This document shows, in pieces, positions 36,373-45,052 of a stretch of 64,000 nt of DNA (its first letter is position 1; each line of letters opens with the position of its first letter). Source of the stretch: Vibrio nitrifigilis (lineage in GTDB: Bacteria > Pseudomonadota > Gammaproteobacteria > Enterobacterales > Vibrionaceae); NCBI RefSeq assembly GCF_015686695.1, contig NZ_JADPMR010000001.1, positions 496,001-560,000 of the forward strand, given 5' to 3'. Under the pieces are notes generated by a model. That model did not search any database. It had not been told where the DNA came from and worked only from the letters and a program-made list of their open reading frames with translations. The position numbers were made by a program, and so were the translations under genes.

Positions 36373-37479
36373 TTATTGTTGGTAGCTTAAGCTCCACAGG
36401 TCTTGCCAATCTTGGCGGCTTTGCCAGTCACTATCCGCGGTGGAAGTATGGTAAGACATTATTTCTGAGCGGTATTTTTCAATACCTGAAGCCTCATTAC
36501 TTGGCAGAGAAAAGGTGTTGTTGGTCGACATTTTGCCGTCAACAGCCTGAGGTTTTATTCCTTCTTCGGTCAGCATGTAATGAATAAATAATTTGGCGGT
36601 ATTTGGGCTATGTTTCCCTTTTGCGATCAGTCCCAGACTTGGGTAGTTCCAACCGATAAATGGTTTTAATCCATGGCATAAGCCAAGTTTCATGCCGTCT
36701 TTATTTTTACGAAATTTAGCGGTACTGATGAGACCTACAAAACTGTCTTTTACATCAGGAGCCCCAATGGCTTGCGCCGCATCACTGTCAGAGTGAGTCA
36801 AAAGTGGCGCATTTTCTGCCAGAGCCTTCACAAAGGCAGCAGTCGCTGAACTTTCATCCGTTTTTAATGGGTGACCGAACTCTTGTTGATAGGCTTGTGC
36901 GATAGCTTGGTCATAATGGGTTGCCATCTGATTAAACCAATCGGTATAAGAGGGCTTACCTAAAGGATCTTGCATCGCGATTTTGCCGTGCCATTTCGGT
37001 TCGGTAAGCTGCCAAATATTGGTGATTGGACAGGTATCGTATTGAGCAGTGTTGTAGGCCCATACGTTTGGTGCCATTACTACAGTCAGTGGATCTTGGT
37101 ATTGTTTGGGGATCTTGCCCGTCATGTCGCTTGGTATCCAACTTTCGACATAACCTTTTGACAGCAACTGCTCGATACCCGCGGGGGCATCCGCTAAGAA
37201 TGCCACATCCGTTTTAATGTTATGAGCTTGAGCTTCTCGGCTGACAATTTCTAATATTTGTGGTGCTTTTGCTTTTACTCCAATGGCTTGCAGGCCATAT
37301 TTTTTGCTAAAAGCTTTAGCTTGTTTAACTATTTTTCCAGTTGACGCGTAAACCGTAATAGGTGATTCATGTTTTGCGGCCGCGATAATTTGTTGTAGTG
37401 AACTATCGTTTTCGGCCATAGCTGGAAACGTTGCGACAACCGATAATGCAAGAGCACTGAGAGCGTTGCGAATTTTCAT
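36373..37479 (-). CDS. ABC transporter substrate-binding protein (AfuA/FbpA-like)
   Basis: 368-residue periplasmic protein of the ferric/organophosphate extracellular-solute-binding class. A signal peptide (ALSALALSVVATFPAMA) is followed by ITVYASTGKIVKQAKAFSKKYG, where the Ser-Thr pair could hold a phosphate. It lacks the adjacent Tyr pair typical of iron-binding FbpA. The segment LLTHSDSDAAQAIG and the flanking phosphatase genes point to a sugar- or polyol-phosphate ligand, as shown for AfuA of Actinobacillus. The exact ligand is unknown. Confidence 0.82.
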   Translation of the reverse strand: MKIRNALSALALSVVATFPAMAENDSSLQQIIAAAKHESPITVYASTGKIVKQAKAFSKKYGLQAIGVKAKAPQILEIVSREAQAHNIKTDVAFLADAPAGIEQLLSKGYVESWIPSDMTGKIPKQYQDPLTVVMAPNVWAYNTAQYDTCPITNIWQLTEPKWHGKIAMQDPLGKPSYTDWFNQMATHYDQAIAQAYQQEFGHPLKTDESSATAAFVKALAENAPLLTHSDSDAAQAIGAPDVKDSFVGLISTAKFRKNKDGMKLGLCHGLKPFIGWNYPSLGLIAKGKHSPNTAKLFIHYMLTEEGIKPQAVDGKMSTNNTFSLPSNEASGIEKYRSEIMSYHTSTADSDWQSRQDWQDLWSLSYQQ

Positions 37480-37512
37480 AGTGAAGATGACATCCTATGG
37501 TTTGGGTAACGC

Positions 37513-38685
37513 TTAGTTAAAAGCGAAAGACTGTGACGGGGGTAAAGTCGTTGCAGAAAGGGAATCGGCATCTGTGTTGTATAGATGAGATTGGATATTC
37601 TGCTTATGAGTTGCGGTGGGCATTTCTATACTTTGCCCTAACGCGTTAAAACCGTGTATGCCATGGTCGGGGATTGAGCAATAGGCCGTTTGACCTACCG
37701 ACCAAGTCGGGTAAATCTGAGTAGAGAGTGTGAGAGTGTTCTCACCACTGGTTAACTCTATTAACCAACTGCCACCAGTTGGGATGATTTGCTTAATGGT
37801 GACAGGAAAACCGATAGGGTCATGACTCAGTTGTAGTGCTTCAGGGCGTACGCCGACTTTATGTAAATGAGCCGATGAATCTATGTATGGCTGTAAATAG
37901 CGATTAAGCTCGGATTGTGGATGCTTGAAAGGATCAATCCAGTTAATTCTGGGGTTGCCAATAAACTCAGCGATGAAGGTGTTGCTTGGTTGAGCATAGA
38001 TTTCATCAGGCGTTCCAACTTGCTGTAGTTGACCCTCTTTCATGACGGCTATCCTAGTGGCAAGTGTCATCGCTTCCCATTGATCGTGACTAACAAAAAC
38101 GATGGTGGTACCGAAGGTTTCATGGATACGTTTTAGTTCTGCGCGCATCTCTAAGCGCAAAGCAGCATCCAAATTAGATAAGGGCTCATCTAATAGCAGA
38201 ACTTTCGGGTTAACAGCTAACATCCTTGCTAATGCGACACGCTGTTGCTGGCCGCCAGAGAGTTGCGATGGATAACGGTCTGCGTATTCTGCAATGCGCA
38301 ATTTTTCCATGACATCTAATGTACGTCGTTCGCGTTCTTCTGTTGGCACTTTTTGTAGGCGCAGACCAAAGTCAACATTACGTTTTACAGTCATATGTGG
38401 CCACAGTGCGTAGCTTTGAAAAACTAATCCTATTTCCCGCTGTTCTGGTGGGAGGTAGATGGATGGCGAAATACTATCAACCCGTTGATCTCCAATCGCT
38501 ATATGACCACCGGAAATATGCTCAATACCGGCAATCATGCGCAGAATAGTGGTTTTACCGCAGCCGGAAGGGCCGAGTAGACACATGAACTCCCCGTCAT
38601 TCACGGTTAAATTAAGATCTTGAACAGCAAGTTTACTGCTACCTGAATACTTTTTTTCTAAGTGCGATAAAGTGATAGATGGCAT
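37513..38685 (-). CDS. ABC transporter ATP-binding protein
   Basis: 390-residue ATPase of the FbpC/PotA type. It has Walker A GPSGCGKTT, Q-loop VFQSYALWPHMTV, signature LSGGQQQRVALARML, Walker B VLLLDEPLSNLDAALR and the switch His in VSHDQWEAM, then a C-terminal TOBE domain (VGVRPEALQLS). The ATG at 38685 has GGAGAG upstream and lies two bases after the permease stop; the longer frame would overlap the permease. Confidence 0.92.
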   Translation of the reverse strand: MPSITLSHLEKKYSGSSKLAVQDLNLTVNDGEFMCLLGPSGCGKTTILRMIAGIEHISGGHIAIGDQRVDSISPSIYLPPEQREIGLVFQSYALWPHMTVKRNVDFGLRLQKVPTEERERRTLDVMEKLRIAEYADRYPSQLSGGQQQRVALARMLAVNPKVLLLDEPLSNLDAALRLEMRAELKRIHETFGTTIVFVSHDQWEAMTLATRIAVMKEGQLQQVGTPDEIYAQPSNTFIAEFIGNPRINWIDPFKHPQSELNRYLQPYIDSSAHLHKVGVRPEALQLSHDPIGFPVTIKQIIPTGGSWLIELTSGENTLTLSTQIYPTWSVGQTAYCSIPDHGIHGFNALGQSIEMPTATHKQNIQSHLYNTDADSLSATTLPPSQSFAFN

Positions 38686-38687
38686 GA

Positions 38688-40505
38688 TTAACTCTCCAGA
38701 CCTTGAGCGAGACCTGTTCCGGTCATTTTTTGGATTAGAACAGTGCCTAACCAAGCGATAAGGGCAATCATAAGTACGACAGCATTGGCTGCTTGGTCGT
38801 AGTTATAATCGATTAAGCGTAACGAGTAGGTAGTGAGAACATCGGTCGCCGGTATGGCTAAGATAATAAACAGACTCACTCCTTTAATTCCTGAAATAAA
38901 CGGTAGCAATATACCCGTGACTAAAGGCCCAGCTTGAATAGGAATGATGATTTTTGTCAGTCGGGTAAACCAATTGGCACCGGCAATGCGAGCCGCTTCT
39001 TCGGATTCTTTACCTAATTGAGTCATGGCGGCTATACCGGAACGGCTTGCAAATGGCATCTTTTCTGCCACCAAAGCAATAATCAGCAGAATCGGTGTGC
39101 CGTAAAGCGCTGGAATTGGGCCTCGCTGTACAGCAAAGAGAGATAACATCGCTGCTGCAAAGGCAATACCGGGTACTAAATACGGCATGAAAGTGATTTG
39201 TCTTAAAAACTGGCTAAGCCATGGGGTATTCACTCGCATGACGGCATAGCCAACCAACAATCCTAATATGCCCGATGCTATAGATGCACTTCCGACGATA
39301 AGCACGGTATTCCCCACCGCATGCCAAAAGTCGGGAGTAAGTAAGATGCCATTTTTCAACGCGATGGTATCGAGGTTATGGCCAATCCAGAAGTCTAAGG
39401 TAAAGTTATCCCACGTGAAACGACCTGGAATTTTCATGATGGTAGAAAGGAATAATGTGAGTAGTGGAATGGCAACACCAATAGTGACTACGCAACCCGC
39501 TACCATAGCGGCAGAAAAGCGCCACGGGCCTAATGCTCTGGTTCTCGTTAGGCTACCTTTACCTCCAACTGTCACGAATCGGCGTGCTTCTTTCATCATG
39601 CGTGTATCGATTAATAGAGTAATGATACCGATAAGCATGATGACACCGGCGATGACAGCGGCAACGCCATTTTGACGAGAATCTAATGAGCGATAAAGGC
39701 CCGTAGCTAAAGTGTTATAATGTACAGGCAACCCCAAAATATACGGTACTGCGAATTCACCAATACAATCGGCAAAAATCAGTAATCCTGAGGAAAGTAG
39801 TGCGGGACTAATCAAAGGGAAAAGAATTTGTTTGGCAATGATATTGGGTTTGGCACCGAGTACACGAGCACAATCTTCAAGTTGACCATCAACACGTCGT
39901 AATGCATTTCCCACAATCAGTAACACGAGTGGTGTGTAGTGAATGACCAAAATGACCACAATAGGTAAATAGCCATAGGCAAGCCAATTAGGCGTATGAA
40001 CCCCCATGGCTTCTAGCCACCCAGGTTGCCCACCTATGGTTCTGTTTTTGAAAATAGTGGTCCAAGCTAGCGCAAAGGTCCAAGTAGGTAACATAAAGGG
40101 AACAACTAATGCTGTGGCAAACCACTTACGACCGAACATATCGGTGCGGTTGACCAGCCAAGCCAGAGTCATACCGAGTAATACTGCAAGTACTACCGTG
40201 GTTAAAGCAATGCTGATGGTGTGTGCAAGAGGTGCCCAAAGTAACAGTTCTGACATACGAGAAGTGAGCGAACGCGCTAAATAGTAAAGCGTCATGCTAC
40301 CTTCTGCAGAGTGCACTCGGTTGCCATCACCTGACTGTACAATAAAAGCATTGGTCAAAATAGAAATGACCGGAGCCAAAATAAGGTACGCAAACAGAGC
40401 GGCAAGCATAACCCCTAATAAATTGGCGGGCTCATTCTTAGCAAGAACCAGCTTGCGATACAATCTTTGCCCAAATGGTATTGATGTTGGTTGCTGAATG
40501 TTCAT
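38688..40505 (-). CDS. ABC transporter permease, two fused domains (FbpB/AfuB-like)
   Basis: 605-residue inner-membrane protein with about 12 transmembrane segments. It is a fusion of two binding-protein-dependent permease domains: each has an EAA-type coupling loop, the first EDCARVLGAKPNIIAKQILFPLISPAL and the second EEAARIAGANWFTRLTKIIIPI. One polypeptide therefore supplies both halves of the channel. It is the first gene of the operon; a palindrome and possible Pho-type half site lie 50-85 bases upstream. Confidence 0.92.
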   Translation of the reverse strand: MNIQQPTSIPFGQRLYRKLVLAKNEPANLLGVMLAALFAYLILAPVISILTNAFIVQSGDGNRVHSAEGSMTLYYLARSLTSRMSELLLWAPLAHTISIALTTVVLAVLLGMTLAWLVNRTDMFGRKWFATALVVPFMLPTWTFALAWTTIFKNRTIGGQPGWLEAMGVHTPNWLAYGYLPIVVILVIHYTPLVLLIVGNALRRVDGQLEDCARVLGAKPNIIAKQILFPLISPALLSSGLLIFADCIGEFAVPYILGLPVHYNTLATGLYRSLDSRQNGVAAVIAGVIMLIGIITLLIDTRMMKEARRFVTVGGKGSLTRTRALGPWRFSAAMVAGCVVTIGVAIPLLTLFLSTIMKIPGRFTWDNFTLDFWIGHNLDTIALKNGILLTPDFWHAVGNTVLIVGSASIASGILGLLVGYAVMRVNTPWLSQFLRQITFMPYLVPGIAFAAAMLSLFAVQRGPIPALYGTPILLIIALVAEKMPFASRSGIAAMTQLGKESEEAARIAGANWFTRLTKIIIPIQAGPLVTGILLPFISGIKGVSLFIILAIPATDVLTTYSLRLIDYNYDQAANAVVLMIALIAWLGTVLIQKMTGTGLAQGLES

Positions 40506-40568
40506 AGTTTACATTGGCTAACAAGGTATGAGGCCAATATAAAAACCAACTGTGACAGAATGGTTACG

Positions 40569-40588
40569 TTTTGCACCTATGTGCAAAA
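40569..40588 (-). promoter_or_regulatory. Candidate operator of the ABC/phosphatase operon
   Basis: Perfect 8-base arms TTTTGCAC and GTGCAAAA flank four bases, 64 bases upstream of the permease start. Symmetry and place fit a LacI-family operator, although the usual central CG is absent. Next to it (40552-40569, minus strand) a sequence ending CTGTCAC partly matches a Pho box. Confidence 0.5.
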
Positions 40589-40642
40589 GTTCATGAAACT
40601 GTCATATGGGGAAGCATCTTGAGGTTACTTGGGTATAAAAAT

Positions 40643-40671
40643 AAAAAAGCAGCATTGAATGCTGCTTTTTT
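40643..40671 (-). terminator. Terminator of tRNA-Arg
   Basis: A 13-bp A/T-flanked stem with GCAGCATT / AATGCTGC core and T runs on both strands lies directly after the tRNA 3' end. Confidence 0.85.
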
Positions 40672-40677
40672 AATATT

Positions 40678-40753
40678 TGGTGTCCCCTGCGAGATTCGAA
40701 CTCACGTCTAAGACTTAGGAGGTCCTTGTTCTATCCAGCTGAACTAAGGGGAC
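40678..40753 (-). tRNA. tRNA-Arg(CCT)
   Basis: 76-base tRNA. Acceptor GTCCCCT pairs with AGGGGAC, and CCA is encoded. The anticodon loop CTCCTAA gives CCT, reading AGG. It sits at the border between the ABC operon and the flagellar cluster. Confidence 0.95.
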
Positions 40754-40846
40754 TTATTGATCGCCACGCATTGTATACCAAATTGAGTAAGGCGTGAATA
40801 TCAGCATGCTTAACTGACTGTAATTTGTCCAAAAATCCCGTGAGTA

Positions 40847-41995
40847 CTAAAAGTCATTTTGTAGCTTTTTCTCCATGACATCGCCTATTTGAACACTTCC
40901 AGCTAAGTCTGCCTGATCAATTTTCGCTTCAGCATCATGATCAAACACACGGGAAACCGTTAGCGTAATATCGCTTTTAGCCACTTTTGTGCGCGGTAAG
41001 CCCTTTTGATCGATAAAGGAAGCTGTGTGCCAGAGTTCCAATTTGTCCCCTTGTTTGACGCCGTGAATACGACCCAAACTAATGGTGACCGTATTATCAA
41101 ATTTGGCAACGACTTCGGGTAAGGTAATCTTACAAGCCATATTAGATTCGAGATCAAGCATGATGTCGCGAGTGAGTCGTTGCAACATCACACCATAGCT
41201 TGACTGCCAAAATCTCGCACTACTGGTGTCGACCAAACTGGTTCGTGAAAAAGGCCATATTGCTACTTGTCGATAGGTTTTATCGAAAACTCGAGTACCA
41301 GTTTTACCATCAAAGACTTTCATTTCCAGGGCGAACTGGCGATTAATATTATATTGAGTAAGATTTGCTGCTTCGATAGTGGCACTTAGATCGGTAATTT
41401 CCCCCGTAATGATGTATTGAGCTCCAGTGTCTTCAGCCACCATTTTAATTCGTTCAGGTGTTTTTTCGTTCACGGTATATTGACTTAACCCCAGCGAAAC
41501 GAAGCTTTGTGAATCCAATTCAAATTGGCGGCTAAGTACTTTAGCAAAGTCTTGGTTAAGGTCATTAATTTGTCCCATAACCGCTTGTTGAGGTGTTTGA
41601 ATATCGAATTGACTAATTAGAAGTGTCTTTTTGTATTGGTTGACGTGGCAACCCGTTGCCGAGGGGTAAATGTCAATACGAGCTTTTACATACATCGTAT
41701 TATTATGGCTTCGGGTTCGTTCTATCTTTATGGTACGAATCTCGTTATTAGAAAACTGATATTCATCTTTTTCTGTGCTTAGTAACGTCCTGACATTACT
41801 AATATTTCCGATATCTCCGCCAGCAAAGTTGACGGCTTTATATAAAGCATCTTCTAAAGCATGCAAGCGAGCTGTATCGCTGGATGAAACGATAGGTGAA
41901 CTGCCGGTGACTTCATACCAAGCGGCAAAGGCCGTTGGTGTGACTACCAGAGCAGAACAGATTGAAATTAAATAAAATATAATTTTTTTCATCAT
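40847..41995 (-). CDS. flgT: Flagellar H-ring protein FlgT
   Basis: 382-residue periplasmic protein of the Vibrio flagellar H ring, needed to anchor the sodium-driven motor around the LP ring. A signal peptide (FYLISICSALVVTPTAFA) precedes the mature start AWYEVTGSSPIVSSSDTARLHALEDALYKAV, typical of FlgT. It is divergent from flgO-flgP, as in V. cholerae and V. parahaemolyticus. No -24/-12 element is evident in the 159-base gap between them. Confidence 0.93.
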   Translation of the reverse strand: MMKKIIFYLISICSALVVTPTAFAAWYEVTGSSPIVSSSDTARLHALEDALYKAVNFAGGDIGNISNVRTLLSTEKDEYQFSNNEIRTIKIERTRSHNNTMYVKARIDIYPSATGCHVNQYKKTLLISQFDIQTPQQAVMGQINDLNQDFAKVLSRQFELDSQSFVSLGLSQYTVNEKTPERIKMVAEDTGAQYIITGEITDLSATIEAANLTQYNINRQFALEMKVFDGKTGTRVFDKTYRQVAIWPFSRTSLVDTSSARFWQSSYGVMLQRLTRDIMLDLESNMACKITLPEVVAKFDNTVTISLGRIHGVKQGDKLELWHTASFIDQKGLPRTKVAKSDITLTVSRVFDHDAEAKIDQADLAGSVQIGDVMEKKLQNDF

Positions 41996-42154
41996 AATTA
42001 ACCAGTCAGGTACAAATCTTGCTTTTCAATCATAGCAGATGTCGATAGCGCTATTCTGAATGAGTTGACGAATTTAGAAAAGCAAAGAGCGTTCCAGTTT
42101 TACGATTGAGAGAAAACGAATGCTCCATCTGTTTGATAAATGGAGATGAAGAGA

Positions 42155-42790
42155 ATGAAAAAGTGGCTTATTTGCGTACCTGCTGCTTTATTAACAGCAT
42201 GTTCGTATGCGCCTATCTATAATGGTAAAGAACCGTATAGTGGGTCGCAATTCCTATTAATGGCAAGTCCACAACATACACTCAATTATTTTGTTGAGAG
42301 TATGACCGACGATTTAATTAAGTCGAATACCAGTGTTACTGCAAGAACCCCTATTGCTGTAACCTCATTTGTTGACTTGCAAAACTTGGATTCAACTAAC
42401 TGGTTGGGAAATACCGTATCAGAAGGTTTTATCAATCAGTTACAGCAACGCGGTTTTAAAGTCGTAGATTTTAAAACAACAGGTTCTATTCAAGTGACTA
42501 ATCAGGGGGATTTTGCCTTTAGCAGAGATTGGAAAGATTTGTCTAAAGAGCAACAAATTCAATATGTATTGACGGGCACTATGCTGCGTCAAGAAGGTGG
42601 CGTTTTAGTTAATGCTCGAGTTATTGGCTTGCAATCTCGTGTTGTTGTCGCCACTGCTCAAGGGTTCTTGCCTGCTGACCGTATTGGACGTGATTTAGAT
42701 ACGCTGAATACTATGCGTAGCCAAGACGGCGTGTTGATTCGCTCAGACCCAAATATCAACGAAAAAAATACGATTATTTTACGTCATTAA
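42155..42790 (+). CDS. flgO: Flagellar outer-membrane lipoprotein FlgO
   Basis: 211-residue lipoprotein, part of the Vibrio flagellar H-ring/basal disk. The lipobox is LLTAC (ICVPAALLTACSYAPIY). I chose the ATG at 42155, which gives a standard lipoprotein signal; GGAG lies 9 bases upstream. The conserved FlgO segment TARTPIAVTSFVDLQNLDSTNWLG is present. flgP follows after 12 bases. Confidence 0.93.
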   Translation: MKKWLICVPAALLTACSYAPIYNGKEPYSGSQFLLMASPQHTLNYFVESMTDDLIKSNTSVTARTPIAVTSFVDLQNLDSTNWLGNTVSEGFINQLQQRGFKVVDFKTTGSIQVTNQGDFAFSRDWKDLSKEQQIQYVLTGTMLRQEGGVLVNARVIGLQSRVVVATAQGFLPADRIGRDLDTLNTMRSQDGVLIRSDPNINEKNTIILRH

Positions 42791-42802
42791 GGAGAGAGTT
42801 TG

Positions 42803-43237
42803 ATGAAAGTATTAATCAGTATCCTAATGACTGTACTATTTCTTAGTGGGTGCCAACCATTGATGTCACTCCGCGCCGATGATTTTTTAACGGCGGTGGG
42901 TTACGCCACTATTAGTGAACAGAAAGGGAACGATATTCACGAGAAGCAGATTAGGGCGATGCGAGCTTCAAAAGTTGACGCGTATCGAGAATTATCTGAA
43001 CAAGTCTATGGTATGCGTATCAGTGGCAGTTCCGAGTTGCGCGATCAACGTTTAGGTAACGAGCGAGCGAGTGGCGCAACGGATGGCGTTATTCGTGGTG
43101 CCGAAGTGGTTCGTAGCTACAAAGTAGGTGACAGTTATGTCACTGAACTCCGTTTAGATATTCGTAAAATGGAAAAACTGCAAAATTTGGGTGAAGTTCA
43201 GCAAGTACCTGAACAACGACAACAAACACTGTTCTAA
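42803..43237 (+). CDS. flgP: Flagellar outer-membrane lipoprotein FlgP
   Basis: 144-residue lipoprotein that forms the distal ring around the polar flagellum with FlgO and FlgT. The signal ends in FLSGCQPL. The body (VGYATISEQKGND, RAMRASKVDAYRELSEQVYGMRI) is the LPP20-like FlgP domain. The ATG at 42803 follows GGAGAG; a TTG three bases earlier is the alternative. Confidence 0.93.
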   Translation: MKVLISILMTVLFLSGCQPLMSLRADDFLTAVGYATISEQKGNDIHEKQIRAMRASKVDAYRELSEQVYGMRISGSSELRDQRLGNERASGATDGVIRGAEVVRSYKVGDSYVTELRLDIRKMEKLQNLGEVQQVPEQRQQTLF

Positions 43238-43278
43238 CTTGAATGTAAGTTCACTGATCTCATTTATCATCTTCAAAT

Positions 43279-43308
43279 AAAAAGCGACCACTTGGGTCGC
43301 TTTTTATT
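43279..43308. terminator. Bidirectional terminator between flgP and flgN
   Basis: An 11-bp stem (43279-43289 with 43295-43305) with A and T runs separates the convergent genes. Confidence 0.85.
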
Positions 43309-43325
43309 ATATCGAACGGTTGATA

Positions 43326-43751
43326 CTAAGCTTTTATATTGGTACCTAATGTTGATACACCACGGGTTTGTCCTGTCGCATTATAGGTCATACCATTCTT
43401 TCCTAAGCTCTGCTGCATTAGGTTATTTAATTTATTGAAGCTTAGTTGAGCTCTGTTAAGAGCTTCGCCATTGACTAAATTGGCTTCTTGGCAATCGGCA
43501 ACGATCGTACGAATTTTTTCAACCAGATTATTCAAATATTCATCTTCAGTTAGGCTCAAAACATGAGGATGAGTAGCAATCCGTTGATCTGTTTGTTGTA
43601 GTTGAGACACCAAGGTTACTTTCTGTTTGGCTAGTGCTTCTATATGCGCAGAAACACGTGAAGTTATGGCTATTTTTTCTTTCTCTAACAGTTCTGCAAG
43701 ATCATTTGCATTCTGTAATTGAAACTCAACTAGGTCTTGTAGTGCTGCCAT
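43326..43751 (-). CDS. flgN: Flagellar export chaperone FlgN
   Basis: 141-residue helical protein that guards the hook-filament junction proteins FlgK and FlgL, encoded at 54.9-58.0 kb, before export. It shows the coiled-coil FlgN pattern (LQNANDLAELLEKEKIAITSR, ALNRAQLSFNKLNNLMQQSLG). It lies 34 bases downstream of flgM and is surely cotranscribed from the sigma28-type promoter before flgM. Confidence 0.9.
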   Translation of the reverse strand: MAALQDLVEFQLQNANDLAELLEKEKIAITSRVSAHIEALAKQKVTLVSQLQQTDQRIATHPHVLSLTEDEYLNNLVEKIRTIVADCQEANLVNGEALNRAQLSFNKLNNLMQQSLGKNGMTYNATGQTRGVSTLGTNIKA

Positions 43752-43785
43752 TGTTTGCGCCCCATTTAGTTCTCAGGGTGTATTA

Positions 43786-44115
43786 CTAAGATTTAATACC
43801 ACCAAGTTCTTTCTCGAACTTAATAATATTATCTGCCAATTTGTCAGCATCAACGACGTAGGAGCCGTTAGCAATCGCTTTTTTAATTGCCTCGACTTTA
43901 GCACTATCAAAACTAGGTTTTGATGCCATGTCGTTACGCATTTCCTCAATCGCTTTGCTTTGTGAGCTTAGCGAAACAGCATCTCTTGGACGATTCGCTT
44001 GCTGCGATTCTTGAGAGCTAACGGAAGATGCATTGCTATCTGAACGGTTCAGAGATCGATTCGACGATGTCGAAGTCAAAGACTGCCCTGAACGAATATT
44101 ATCAATGCCTGCCAT
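43786..44115 (-). CDS. flgM: Anti-sigma28 factor FlgM
   Basis: 109-residue inhibitor of FliA. The ATG at 44115 (MAGIDNIRSGQSLTSTSSNRS) has AAGG 8 bases upstream; the longer frame runs back through the promoter. The N-terminal half is Ser/Asn-rich and probably disordered; the C-terminal half (RDAVSLSSQSKAIEEM, KVEAIKKAIANGSYVVDADKLADNIIKFE) is the sigma28-binding part. Export of FlgM through the finished hook would release FliA for the second flagellin. Confidence 0.93.
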   Translation of the reverse strand: MAGIDNIRSGQSLTSTSSNRSLNRSDSNASSVSSQESQQANRPRDAVSLSSQSKAIEEMRNDMASKPSFDSAKVEAIKKAIANGSYVVDADKLADNIIKFEKELGGIKS

Positions 44116-44152
44116 AAAACGAGCCTTAATCAGTGTGATTTTGTTATAACCA

Positions 44153-44179
44153 ATATCGACAGATAAAAGCATTACTTTA
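44153..44179 (-). promoter_or_regulatory. Sigma28-type promoter of flgMN
   Basis: The minus strand has TAAA, 15 bases, then GTCGATAT, close to the FliA consensus TAAA-N15-GCCGATAA. It lies about 37 bases before the flgM start. Confidence 0.7.
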
Positions 44180-44231
44180 GTAATTTTATCATTCGATACT
44201 GAAATAAAAGTCTATATAAATAACTCTTAAG

Positions 44232-44975
44232 CTAGAACTGTACCACGACTTGACCAATTCCGCTTACTTTTGCATCAATTATACGATTAGATTTATCATT
44301 TTTCACCTTAATCTGCTCTCCGTAATTCCCATCAGATAAGGCTGTCCCTTTAGTTGTGATGCTCATCCCGCTAGTTCCAGCTTTAATGATGACGCTTTCA
44401 TTACGACACACTACACAAACATCATTTTGTGAAATGACATCACCTAAACGGACACTGTGTTTTAATTTTGCGCCGATAACCATCGACTCAGAGGAAAAAC
44501 CTTGCCGTCTAAAACGCAGCATATTCACCATACTTATACTAATATTTTGTGAAGTGATGACTTGTCCCCGAGTCAGTGGCGTCGCTGCGGTGATCATCGG
44601 GACATTCAATGTTACTCGGACGGGAACATAGAGTTTCCAATTATCTGGTTCACACTCGACTAATACAGTGATATGACTTGCGGAACCGTTATGTGAAGAA
44701 GAAGAAGTTTGCAAAGGGCTTGGACAAATAGTTGCATATACGCGAGAATCCAAGTCTGCCGCTTGAGCTTCAACTTCACTGCCCGCAGGTTTTTCTACAG
44801 TACTGAGAACGTGATGTTCCGCAGCGTCTTGAATTTTTTTTATTTGTTCAGGTGTAGCAGACAGCACATTAACGCTAAAGAAAAGCAATAAAAAGCCGAT
44901 AGTGGTATATAAACTTCGACAGAAAGCTCTACACTTAGAGGCAGCATGTAAATCAGAACGCTTTTTTGTGAGCAT
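44232..44975 (-). CDS. flgA: Flagellar P-ring chaperone FlgA
   Basis: 247-residue periplasmic chaperone for P-ring (FlgI) assembly. A signal segment (YTTIGFLLLFFSVNVLSA) leads into an SAF domain at the C-terminal half (TPLTRGQVITSQNISISMVNM, GAKLKHSVRLGDVISQNDV). The last stretch VIKAGTSGMSITTKGTALSDGNYGEQIKVKN is the typical FlgA end. It is divergent from cheV. Confidence 0.94.
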   Translation of the reverse strand: MLTKKRSDLHAASKCRAFCRSLYTTIGFLLLFFSVNVLSATPEQIKKIQDAAEHHVLSTVEKPAGSEVEAQAADLDSRVYATICPSPLQTSSSSHNGSASHITVLVECEPDNWKLYVPVRVTLNVPMITAATPLTRGQVITSQNISISMVNMLRFRRQGFSSESMVIGAKLKHSVRLGDVISQNDVCVVCRNESVIIKAGTSGMSITTKGTALSDGNYGEQIKVKNDKSNRIIDAKVSGIGQVVVQF

Positions 44976-45052
44976 GTTTGTTTCTCTGGTTTCTTATAGC
45001 CTTTAGTAGACTACCACTTTTTAGGATAAAAGTTAGAGATGGAGATTAGCTT

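Noticed and set aside
36373..40505. Calling the ABC system a ferric iron transporter (FbpABC).
   Set aside because: The binding protein lacks the typical Tyr pair, and the operon carries two phosphatases and a LacI regulator rather than iron genes.
32750..40753. A possible genomic island inserted at tRNA-Arg(CCT).
   Set aside because: I found no direct repeat of the tRNA 3' end at the far side, no integrase, and base composition similar to the neighbours. The region may still be accessory.
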